Assembly: GCA_020692205.1 (NCBI GenBank) | Contig: JAIMKV010000040.1 | Coordinates: 1-44,939 of the forward strand | DNA from: Myxosarcina sp. GA_180221_E-2-1-MAG-40_15 | GTDB lineage: Bacteria > Cyanobacteriota > Cyanobacteriia > Cyanobacteriales > Xenococcaceae | Direction: 5' to 3' | Length of the DNA: 44,939 nucleotides | Shown here: in pieces, positions 24,473-31,308 of the stretch | Layout: each line of letters begins with the position of its first letter | Position numbering within the stretch: the first letter of the stretch is position 1 | Notes under the pieces: generated by a model | What the model was told of the DNA's origin: nothing | Database searches by the model: none | Seen by the model: only the letters and a program-made list of their open reading frames with translations | Made by a program: the position numbers and the translations under genes

Positions 24473-25687
24473 CTATTTACTAATAACAAAGGAAGCATTA
24501 ACTCCTTCGCGGGCGCGGGAATTAACTAACGTCCGTGAAACAGAGCTAGATTGAGCCTGAGTAACAAAGTTTAGCTGGCAGTCTTGGTCGGGATTAACTG
24601 ACTGCATCACAGGTAGTTTGCCCGTTTCCATTGCCAAAAGGCTACAGGCAACTTCAGTAGTACAGCTAGCCCCATAAAGATGACCAAATAAAGATTTGGG
24701 AACGGTAACGGGTACATCAGGAGCAGTTTGGGCAAATACGGCACTAATGGCTTCTGCCTCTAGGCGATCGCCTGTTTGAGTTCCGCAACCTTCGGCAAAC
24801 ACAATATCAATATCTGAAGCAGACAAGTTGGCATTGGCTAAGGCTTTATTCATTGCCCGCTTAAAGTGAATTCCTTGACTTGGATTGGTGTCAGTAGTCA
24901 TGCTGCCCGAAGTTACTTCACCGTAAATCTTTGCTCCACGGGCTATGGCGTGTTCTTCTGACTCTAAAACTAGGACGGTGCTACCTTCTCCTAAGACAAC
25001 GCCCGATCGCTCTCGATCAAAAGGCTGATAGGCTGTATCTGGATTATCAGCAGCACTAATTTCTCCAGTTTCGTAGTAGCACACCATGCCAAAGCGCGTG
25101 ATAGGAGCTTCTGAACCACCAGTTAAAACCACGTCGTTATGTCCCTGCTGAATCGACTTAACGCCAAAATACAAACCGCTAGCACCACTGGCGCGATCGC
25201 AGACAAAGCTCTTGCTGTAGCCGCGAATACCATAACGGATAGTAACATAACCCTGGGCCGCAGTGGGGAACCAGGCAGTAGCCTGCCAGGGGTTAACCAT
25301 AGTTGGGCCATCGTTATATAGTTCTTTAAAACCCCGTTCGCAGATATCCCAACCCCCCGCATTGTTACCAAACCAAACCCCAACGCGATAAGAATCCTCG
25401 GTTGCTAAATCGAGGTCAGCATCTGCTAGAGCTAGATCGCTGGCGGCTAGGGCATAGTGAGTAAAGCGATCGGTTTTAACCACTAGACGGCGGGGAATAT
25501 AGTCTCCTGGCTTAAAGTCAGAAATCGCTCCCGCTACTTTGGTGGGAAAATTAGTCGTATCAAAGCGATCGATCTCGCTAATTGCCGATTTTCCCTCGGT
25601 CATCTTCTGCCAAAATTCATCTTTACCAATCCCCGAGGGATTAATAATTCCAATTCCCGTAACGACTACCCGTTTTTTGTCTGTCAT
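24473..25687 (-). CDS. Type II PKS KS-beta / chain-length factor
   Basis: Ketosynthase-fold partner that pairs with KS-alpha and sets polyketide length. From ATG 25687 (MTDKKRVVVTGIG) it has about 404 residues. Aligning ASG and I-Q-x-G with catalytic ketosynthases places Arg165 (in VCDRASG) at the active-site cysteine, and Glu299 (in FAEGCGTQTGD) at the first histidine; only the GH of SLFGHLYGAS remains. Known CLFs usually have Gln at the Cys site, so Arg is unusual. It follows KS-alpha closely; a TTG at 25726 would overlap it by four bases. A catalytic FabF role is excluded if the alignment holds. Confidence 0.88.
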   Translation of the reverse strand: MTDKKRVVVTGIGIINPSGIGKDEFWQKMTEGKSAISEIDRFDTTNFPTKVAGAISDFKPGDYIPRRLVVKTDRFTHYALAASDLALADADLDLATEDSYRVGVWFGNNAGGWDICERGFKELYNDGPTMVNPWQATAWFPTAAQGYVTIRYGIRGYSKSFVCDRASGASGLYFGVKSIQQGHNDVVLTGGSEAPITRFGMVCYYETGEISAADNPDTAYQPFDRERSGVVLGEGSTVLVLESEEHAIARGAKIYGEVTSGSMTTDTNPSQGIHFKRAMNKALANANLSASDIDIVFAEGCGTQTGDRLEAEAISAVFAQTAPDVPVTVPKSLFGHLYGASCTTEVACSLLAMETGKLPVMQSVNPDQDCQLNFVTQAQSSSVSRTLVNSRAREGVNASFVISK

Positions 25688-25722
25688 CTTTGCACTAATT
25701 AATGTTAATTGAACCCTTACTG

Positions 25723-27003
25723 TCAAAGCGCAGCCGTTGCTGCTGGTTTTACCTTGCGCAGAATCGCTGCCGAGTGAATGCCGCCAAAACCCGACGCAGT
25801 TAACATAGCTGTATTCACTTCCTGTTCTCTAGCAACGTTGGGAACATAGTCGAGGTCGCAAACTGGATCAGGAAATTCATAATTAGCCGTGGGATGAATT
25901 GTGGAAAGCTCGATCGCGCCTAAGGTGGCAACTACCCCGACTAAACTAGCCGAAGAAAGAGAGTGTCCGATCATCGATTTGGTAGAACTAATTGGCACTT
26001 GATATGCCCGATCACCCAACACTGTTTTATAAGCATTGGTTTCAAAAACGTCATTTTGGGGTGTAGAACTACCGTGAGCGTTGATGTAATCTAGTTCTTC
26101 TGGGGCAACTTTACCCGACTCCATAACTTTCCTAACCACAGCGGCCATCGGAATACCGTGATCGGGTAAATCGGTCATGTGGAAAGCGTTACTAACGCTA
26201 GAGTAGCTAACTACCTCAGCATAGATGTGCGCTCCTCTAGCCAGGGCATGATCCAACTCCTCTAGCACCAAAACCGCAGCCGCCTCACCAATGACAAAGC
26301 CACCCCGCTTGGCATCAAAAGGACGAGAAGATTTGGCAGGTTCGCAGTCGGCTACGGACAATGAGCCGATTACATCCAAGGTGGCATAGGTCAAGCTAGT
26401 TAAAGGAGCTTCAGTTGCTCCCGCCATCATTACCGACATTTCGCCAGACTGGATTAGTTCAAAGCTCAACCCCAAAGCATCCAACCCCGCAGTACAGCCA
26501 GTAGAGAGCGAAGTGCAATGACCCTGGAAGTCATACTTGCGTGCCAACAAGGCAGCCGAATAATTAAACATACCTGCATTGTAGAAATTCTCTCCTGTTT
26601 CTACATAGCTAATTTCTTCTGTACCTCGATTGGTACACTGCTCGTAAATCTTTTGAATATAGGGAGTTCCGCCAATTGCCGAAGAAAAAATCGTTCCTAG
26701 GGTTTCAGGATCTTCCTGGGCTAAATCTATGCCCGAATCTTCGAGAGCGATCGTTCCGGCACATACGCCAAACTGAACCACACGATCCTGTTCGATTAAG
26801 TGTTCAAATTCTGCACCCGAACTATGCTGGGATAAATCAAAATCTAACACTCGACATAAGACGTTACTCTTAATCCCCATCGCCTCCATTTCAGGATCTG
26901 CGGTTAGAAACGACTCCCCTCCGATGGCATTTTTCCAAAATTGCTCCTTGCCAATACCTAAAGGAGCGATCACTCCAATACCTGTAATTACTACTCGTTT
27001 CAT
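25723..27003 (-). CDS. Type II PKS KS-alpha
   Basis: Catalytic ketosynthase that condenses malonyl-ACP with the growing chain. It is 426 residues long with a full active site: Cys170 in SLSTGCTAGLDALG (the TGCT-x-G form seen in aromatic KS-alpha), His310 in YINAHGSSTPQND, and His347 in STKSMIGHSLSS. It starts with MKRVVITGIGVIAPLGIG. Together with the inactive partner directly downstream it forms the heterodimeric KS/CLF pair that distinguishes type II PKS from fatty-acid synthesis, where FabF acts as a homodimer. It is the second gene of the operon, 49 bases after the MTHFR-like gene. Confidence 0.9.
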   Translation of the reverse strand: MKRVVITGIGVIAPLGIGKEQFWKNAIGGESFLTADPEMEAMGIKSNVLCRVLDFDLSQHSSGAEFEHLIEQDRVVQFGVCAGTIALEDSGIDLAQEDPETLGTIFSSAIGGTPYIQKIYEQCTNRGTEEISYVETGENFYNAGMFNYSAALLARKYDFQGHCTSLSTGCTAGLDALGLSFELIQSGEMSVMMAGATEAPLTSLTYATLDVIGSLSVADCEPAKSSRPFDAKRGGFVIGEAAAVLVLEELDHALARGAHIYAEVVSYSSVSNAFHMTDLPDHGIPMAAVVRKVMESGKVAPEELDYINAHGSSTPQNDVFETNAYKTVLGDRAYQVPISSTKSMIGHSLSSASLVGVVATLGAIELSTIHPTANYEFPDPVCDLDYVPNVAREQEVNTAMLTASGFGGIHSAAILRKVKPAATAAL

Positions 27004-27052
27004 ATTGTTTAAGTCAAAAATAACTAGATTGAATTTTCTTTCTGACGCACCC

Positions 27053-27964
27053 TTAAGCAGCGATTGACTCTCGTAATTTTGCTGATTCTACAAGCTGAGC
27101 AATACAGTTGCGAGCATGAGCCGAGCGAAAATGTAGACCCCTAATTCCTTCAATAGCCTTGATCTTGGCAATCAGCTCTAAATTAAACTGAAAACTGGCG
27201 GACTGACTACGCTTAACTGTAGTAAATAACCAGTCAGGAACGTTTAAACCTGCCCATCTATGCAACAGATTTAATTCTTTCTCAGATTTAAAAGGATACA
27301 TAGCCGCGATAAAATAAGCTTTACGGTGTAGTCCTCTCCTAACTGCTGCCGTCATCCACTGCTGCAAAGACTTAAGATCAAATGTCGCCTGTAGCTGAAC
27401 AAATTTGGCCCCACAATTTATTTTGGCTTCAAGATGATCTAAGTTAGCCTCAAGATCTTGAGATTTTACTTCAGTAAATGCCACCGTTCCGACAAAAAAG
27501 TCAGGGGCTGACATAATCTTTTCACCGTTAAACATACGACCACATTCGGTTAAATTATTAATTGCGGCGATCGCTTCAGTGGTACTCATGTCCTGAGCAT
27601 CCTGAGCCTGTGGATCGCTACCTACAGAACAAGGATAACCACCAACCACAATCAGATTGCGAATTCCCAAAGCAGCTAAACCTAAGAGATCGCTTTGCAG
27701 GGCAATACGGTTACGATGCCGCAGAGTCATCTGAACGACTGGCTCGATCCCTGCGTGCCAGACAAACTGAGCTGCAACTAAATTGGATAACCGTGCTTGC
27801 GCTAGAGCATTATCGTTGATCTGGATTACGTCCATGTATGCCTCAAGCTTATCGGCGATCGCCATTAACGGACGTAAATTATGGTGACGGGGTGGTGTTA
27901 GTTCAGCAGATAAGACGAAATGACCAGCAGCTAACAACGTTTGTAGGCGACATGAAGCAGTCAT
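27053..27964 (-). CDS. Methylenetetrahydrofolate-reductase-like protein (non-canonical)
   Basis: TIM-barrel protein of the MTHFR/MetF superfamily, 303 residues. Family-like segments are FVLSAELTPPRHHN (the Glu of the catalytic strand is kept), DVIQINDNALAQARLSNLVAA, GIEPVVQMTLRHRNRIALQSDLLGLAALGIRN, and HFRSAHARNCIAQ. The segment that carries the conserved Asp in MetF (TGDP in the paralogue at 36570) reads IVVGGYPCSVGSD here, so this Asp is missing and true 5,10-methylene-THF reduction is doubtful. As the first gene of the polyketide operon it may supply a one-carbon unit, or use the fold for another flavin reaction. The role is unknown. Confidence 0.8.
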   Translation of the reverse strand: MTASCRLQTLLAAGHFVLSAELTPPRHHNLRPLMAIADKLEAYMDVIQINDNALAQARLSNLVAAQFVWHAGIEPVVQMTLRHRNRIALQSDLLGLAALGIRNLIVVGGYPCSVGSDPQAQDAQDMSTTEAIAAINNLTECGRMFNGEKIMSAPDFFVGTVAFTEVKSQDLEANLDHLEAKINCGAKFVQLQATFDLKSLQQWMTAAVRRGLHRKAYFIAAMYPFKSEKELNLLHRWAGLNVPDWLFTTVKRSQSASFQFNLELIAKIKAIEGIRGLHFRSAHARNCIAQLVESAKLRESIAA

Positions 27965-28460
27965 GAGATAAACCTAATTCTTGAATGGTGGCAATGATTT
28001 GATATATACAATGTTTGACAATACTGATAATTCCTGTTGGATAAATTATTTTTGGCGTTTGCTTACTTTTTAGATTAATCCTTTCTTTTGAGACGTGAGT
28101 AGAAATAAAGTAAGAACTTTGTTGAAACTATGTTCATTTTTTGTCTCGCTAAAATTAATTGTTGTTCTCTAAAAATTGGTTTTATCGTTCTAAATCTAAT
28201 TAGTTTGCTTAATAGTTCTTAATTTAAGTAAAGTTCTACAAAACTCACCCTTAAACCAGGCATAAAACAGCTAAATTCTGAGCTTTATTTAAACGGATTA
28301 TTGAGGCATCAATGCTAAATTAAAAACGAAGGTCAAGGACAATTTACTTAGATTTGCCAGCTTTACAAGCAACTTATCGCTCTGAAATCTTAGTTGCCTG
28401 TGAAATGCCTATCGCTGGTTCGGACGGCTTAAAAATTTAGAAAAATACACGTTAATTATC
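27965..28460. other. Divergent intergenic region upstream of the PKS operon
   Basis: About 500 AT-rich bases between the divergently read MTHFR-like gene and the ISP-domain gene. It must hold the promoter of the - strand operon. I cannot single out a convincing -35/-10 pair for that strand; a TTGACA at 28015-28020 faces the + direction. Codons ending at a TAG at 28438-28440 read LDLPALQATYRSEILVACEM over about 38 codons without a start, possibly a gene remnant. No regulator gene is present. Confidence 0.5.
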
Positions 28461-28943
28461 ATGAAAGTTCTGTTTAAAAATAGTGCTACAGTAGAGATTC
28501 GCAAGCTTTATAAACGCACGGCTGAAATTGTCAAACCTCCAAGGCAAGCCTCAGCACTACAAAGAAATAAGTCCCCAAAACACACTTTAATTTCAGAGAC
28601 AATAACCGTCAAAGAATTACTAGTGAAGCGTTCAATCCCCACTATTGTTACCTATCCAGTTCCAGGAGAAAATACCGTCAATAGCATTACTTATATCGAG
28701 CCTAATCAAAATACTGGTAAAGGATTAGTTCAGATTAATCAAGCGCAATATTTTGAAAATGTACCGCCAAATGTGTGGAATTTTTGTGTAGGTAATTATT
28801 GTGTCTGTCAAAGATGGCTCAAGATTAGAGAAGGGACTACTTTAGATCGGCAAAGTATTCAAGACTATCAGCGTCTGGTCATGTTAATTAGCGAAACTAT
28901 TGATTTAATGAACAACGTTGATTCACAGTTGCTGGCTAACTAG
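28461..28943 (+). CDS. Stand-alone type ISP restriction/modification C-terminal domain-like protein
   Basis: A 160-residue protein. From about residue 63 it resembles the C-terminal (specificity) domain of single-chain type ISP restriction-modification enzymes: TYPVPGENTVNSITYIEPN, GLVQINQAQYFENVPPNVW, FCVGNYCVCQRWLKIREG, and DYQRLVMLISETIDLMNNVD. The first 60 residues are basic and unrecognised. No methylase, helicase or nuclease domain is in the window, so this is either a remnant of a larger enzyme or one of the small stand-alone relatives. The ATG at 28461 is the only good start. The family call rests on motif memory and could be wrong. Confidence 0.6.
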   Translation: MKVLFKNSATVEIRKLYKRTAEIVKPPRQASALQRNKSPKHTLISETITVKELLVKRSIPTIVTYPVPGENTVNSITYIEPNQNTGKGLVQINQAQYFENVPPNVWNFCVGNYCVCQRWLKIREGTTLDRQSIQDYQRLVMLISETIDLMNNVDSQLLAN

Positions 28944-29044
28944 TTCTCTGGGCAGAGGTAATTGGGCGATGAAAAGAATTGCTACTCTTGAGTCCAGACT
29001 TTTTGCTTGTTGACCAAGTTCACTTTACACAACTAAAAAAATTG

Positions 29045-29959
29045 ATGATGAAAACAGCGTGGGTATTTCCAGGACAAGGCTCTCAAAGCTTAGGGATGGG
29101 AGCAGATTTGGTCGATATTCCTTTTGTTCAGGCTCGACTAGAACAGGCTCAAGATATTCTCGGCTGGGATGTAGCAGAAATTTGCCTCAACCAAGAATTA
29201 AAATTATCTCAGACACTTTATACACAGCCCTGCTTGTATATTGTCTCAACGATTTTGGCAGATTTGCTCAAGGATGCAGGCTTCCAGCCTTCTCTAGTTT
29301 CAGGTCATAGTTTGGGAGAATATGCCGCTTTATATGCAGCGGAAGTTTTTAGTTTTGAAACAGGTTTAAAATTAGTTCAGCGTCGGGCAGAACTAATGAC
29401 AAGTGCGCCTTACGGTATTATGGTAGCCTTGATTGGATTTAATCGCGATCGCCTTGAGGAACAAATTTCACAGACATCGGGTGTAGTTATCGCTAACGAC
29501 AATCATAACGGTCAGATAGTAATTTCTGGTACGACAGAAGGAGTCAAGGCATTATTAGACAAGGTAAAAGTTAGACGTATCGTACCACTTGACGTTAGTG
29601 GAGCTTTTCATTCGCCATTGATGGCAGAAGTATCGCAAGAATTTAACCAAATTTTACAAAGGGTAACTTTTCAACCAGCTAAAGTCCCGGTAAAGTCTAA
29701 CGTTGAACCTCTAGCGGCTATTGAAGCAACAATCTTGAAAGAGCGTTTGATGCAACAGATGACTAGTCGAGTTCGATGGCGTGAGATTATCAACCGCTTA
29801 GCTCAAAAAGACTTGGATCAAGTGATCGAAATCGGTCCTGGTAAAGTTTTAACCAATACAATTTTACGAATGTATCCCGACATGAAGCTAGAAAATATTA
29901 GTAGTGATTTGGAACTAGCAAGGTTTAAAAATGTCAATGCCTTAAAAGCCATTGCCTAA
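29045..29959 (+). CDS. fabD: Malonyl-CoA:ACP transacylase
   Basis: Moves malonyl from CoA to ACP for fatty-acid or polyketide synthesis. From ATG 29045 (or 29048) the protein is about 304 residues: KTAWVFPGQGSQSLGMG at the N-terminus, nucleophile serine in SGHSLGEYAALYAA, QRRAELM with the substrate-binding Arg, VSGAFHSPLM with the catalytic His, and a C-terminal EIGPGKVLTNTI. All catalytic residues are intact. It faces away from the PKS operon, about 1.1 kb from its first gene. No other malonyltransferase is in the window, so it may serve both pathways or be the housekeeping copy; sequence alone does not decide. Confidence 0.92.
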   Translation: MMKTAWVFPGQGSQSLGMGADLVDIPFVQARLEQAQDILGWDVAEICLNQELKLSQTLYTQPCLYIVSTILADLLKDAGFQPSLVSGHSLGEYAALYAAEVFSFETGLKLVQRRAELMTSAPYGIMVALIGFNRDRLEEQISQTSGVVIANDNHNGQIVISGTTEGVKALLDKVKVRRIVPLDVSGAFHSPLMAEVSQEFNQILQRVTFQPAKVPVKSNVEPLAAIEATILKERLMQQMTSRVRWREIINRLAQKDLDQVIEIGPGKVLTNTILRMYPDMKLENISSDLELARFKNVNALKAIA

Positions 29960-30236
29960 CTTTAACCTCAGTAAAAGCGAGGTTGACTTAAGCGCAGTTC
30001 AATTTATTGATTTGGCGATCGCCAGATTTCTGAATTTTTCGGAACGAGCCAAGATAATTGCTACCTATGCTTTGTGTGGTTTTTCTAATCTCGGCTCAAT
30101 CGGCATTCAAATCGGCGGAATTGCTGCTGTTGCCCCTAGTCGCCAAAAAGATTTAGCCCAACTCAGTATTAACGCCTTAATTGCTGGTTCAATTGCCTGT
30201 TTTATGACGGCTTGTGTTGCTGGCATTTTGATCTAA
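29952..30236 (+). pseudogene. C-terminal remnant of a NupC-type nucleoside transporter
   Basis: The open frame encodes IIATYALCGFSNLGSIGIQIGGIAAVAPSRQ and a final hydrophobic helix, which match the C-terminal end of concentrative Na+/H+-nucleoside transporters (NupC, usually near 400 residues). Everything upstream of that is missing. The frame has no ATG before the homologous part and opens only with a TTG that overlaps the last codons of fabD. It is best read as a transporter gene truncated by a deletion that placed fabD beside its 3' end. Expression as a small membrane peptide by read-through from fabD cannot be excluded. Confidence 0.75.
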
Positions 30237-30272
30237 GCATAAGTCCTCAATAGATAATCTAGGCGATCGCCG

Positions 30273-30569
30273 TTATGCTTCATCAGTAGCGATAATTTTG
30301 GGTACGCGAAAGAATTCTCCCTGTTGTTCGGGGGCAGCTTTTAATAACTCTGCTTTATCGAGAAAAGGAATTATCTTGTCAGCGCGAGTAATATTACTGG
30401 TTTCAATTGCCCTGGTAGTTGGTGCCACATCGGTGGTATCTAATTCACTCAACTGATCGAAATATTGCAAGATGCTATTGAGTTGAGTCGTAAATTCTGC
30501 TTCTTCTGCCTCAGTAATATTGAGCCGAGCTAGATGAGCCACTTTTCTTACTTCTTCACGATCAATCAT
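30273..30569 (-). CDS. gatC: Asp-tRNA(Asn)/Glu-tRNA(Gln) amidotransferase subunit C
   Basis: Small subunit of GatCAB, which amidates mischarged Glu-tRNA(Gln) and, in some bacteria, Asp-tRNA(Asn). It is 98 residues, the standard length: [25 protein letters not shown] at the N-terminus, [25 protein letters not shown] in the middle, and a C-terminal [14 protein letters not shown] block. GatC wraps around GatA to stabilise the complex. It sits 27 bases after ycf3 on the same strand and converges with the nupC remnant. Housekeeping gene; nothing odd. Confidence 0.95.
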   Translation of the reverse strand: MIDREEVRKVAHLARLNITEAEEAEFTTQLNSILQYFDQLSELDTTDVAPTTRAIETSNITRADKIIPFLDKAELLKAAPEQQGEFFRVPKIIATDEA

Positions 30570-30596
30570 ATTTTGATTACTAGTTTATTTAGCTTT

Positions 30597-31118
30597 TTAA
30601 AAGAATACATCCATTTCAGAACGTCCGGTAATCTTGAGCCAGTTTTGAGCTTCCATATAGTTATTGGGTGCAATGCGAATCGCCTGCTTCCAGTATTCAG
30701 CAGCCTTGTCATAATAAGACTCTGCCTTTTCCACGTCTCCTGCTTCCCTGGCTTTTTCACCTTCGTAATGATAAATAACGGCAACGTTATTTAATGCCTG
30801 AGGCATGCGCGGATTTAAGTCGATCGCTTCGGTGTATAGCTCGATCGCTTGATCGACACTACCATTACTGGCGTAAATTAAGCCCATATTATAGAGAATA
30901 TAGCTGCGATCGTTAGGATCTTCCTCCAGAGTCAACGCCTCTTCATAGTTTTCTAGAGCTTCTGCATACTCTCCATCACCCTGAGCCGACATGCCATCGC
31001 GGTAGTAGGCAAAGGCTTCCTTAGCTTTTTTATTGGTAGGCAGAGCTTTGAGAATAATGTCTGCCATGACGGTGAAAGTTTTATCTACGAAGTTATCGTT
31101 TCTTTGAGTACGTGACAT
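30597..31118 (-). CDS. ycf3: Photosystem I assembly protein Ycf3
   Basis: TPR chaperone for assembly of photosystem I subunits at the thylakoid. It is 173 residues, as usual: [37 protein letters not shown] opens the protein, then three TPR units ([91 protein letters not shown]), and the terminal [10 protein letters not shown]. Cyanobacterial and plastid Ycf3 share this layout. Runs with gatC. The 190-bp spacer upstream holds a hairpin next to the acetolactate-synthase-like gene. Confidence 0.96.
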   Translation of the reverse strand: MSRTQRNDNFVDKTFTVMADIILKALPTNKKAKEAFAYYRDGMSAQGDGEYAEALENYEEALTLEEDPNDRSYILYNMGLIYASNGSVDQAIELYTEAIDLNPRMPQALNNVAVIYHYEGEKAREAGDVEKAESYYDKAAEYWKQAIRIAPNNYMEAQNWLKITGRSEMDVFF

Positions 31119-31253
31119 AAATATTAGTGCTTAAATCAATCTCATATAGCTAAATAAATATTAACGCCAAACACCAATTAAAAACTATAAGTTACATTGA
31201 GTTTTAATCTGACAATGTCGCCTTATACTTGATTTATAGTTTATTTTGAACTA

Positions 31254-31287
31254 CAAAAGAGCCAGCAGCTAATAACTAGCTCTTTTG
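31254..31287. terminator. Inverted repeat, probable terminator of the acetolactate-synthase-like gene
   Basis: Nine-base perfect stem CAAAAGAGC (31254-31262) and GCTCTTTTG (31279-31287), with a nested AGCT/AGCT pair, 22 bases past the stop of the - strand gene at 31309. Read on the - strand the right arm ends in CTCTTTTG, a modest T run. Confidence 0.6.
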
Positions 31288-31308
31288 TCTTTTTATCTCT
31301 GTTTAAAA

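Noticed and set aside
24473-27003. KS pair as housekeeping FabF/FabB or as an aryl polyene KS/CLF
   Set aside because: One partner lacks Cys and His, which argues against FabF/FabB; no ketoreductase, dehydratase or thioesterase typical of aryl polyene clusters is present, while a TcmN-like aromatase/cyclase is.
28324-28440. Short frame (reading LDLPALQATYRSEILVACEM) upstream of the ISP-like gene
   Set aside because: About 38 codons, no start codon and no recognised family; mentioned as a possible remnant only.
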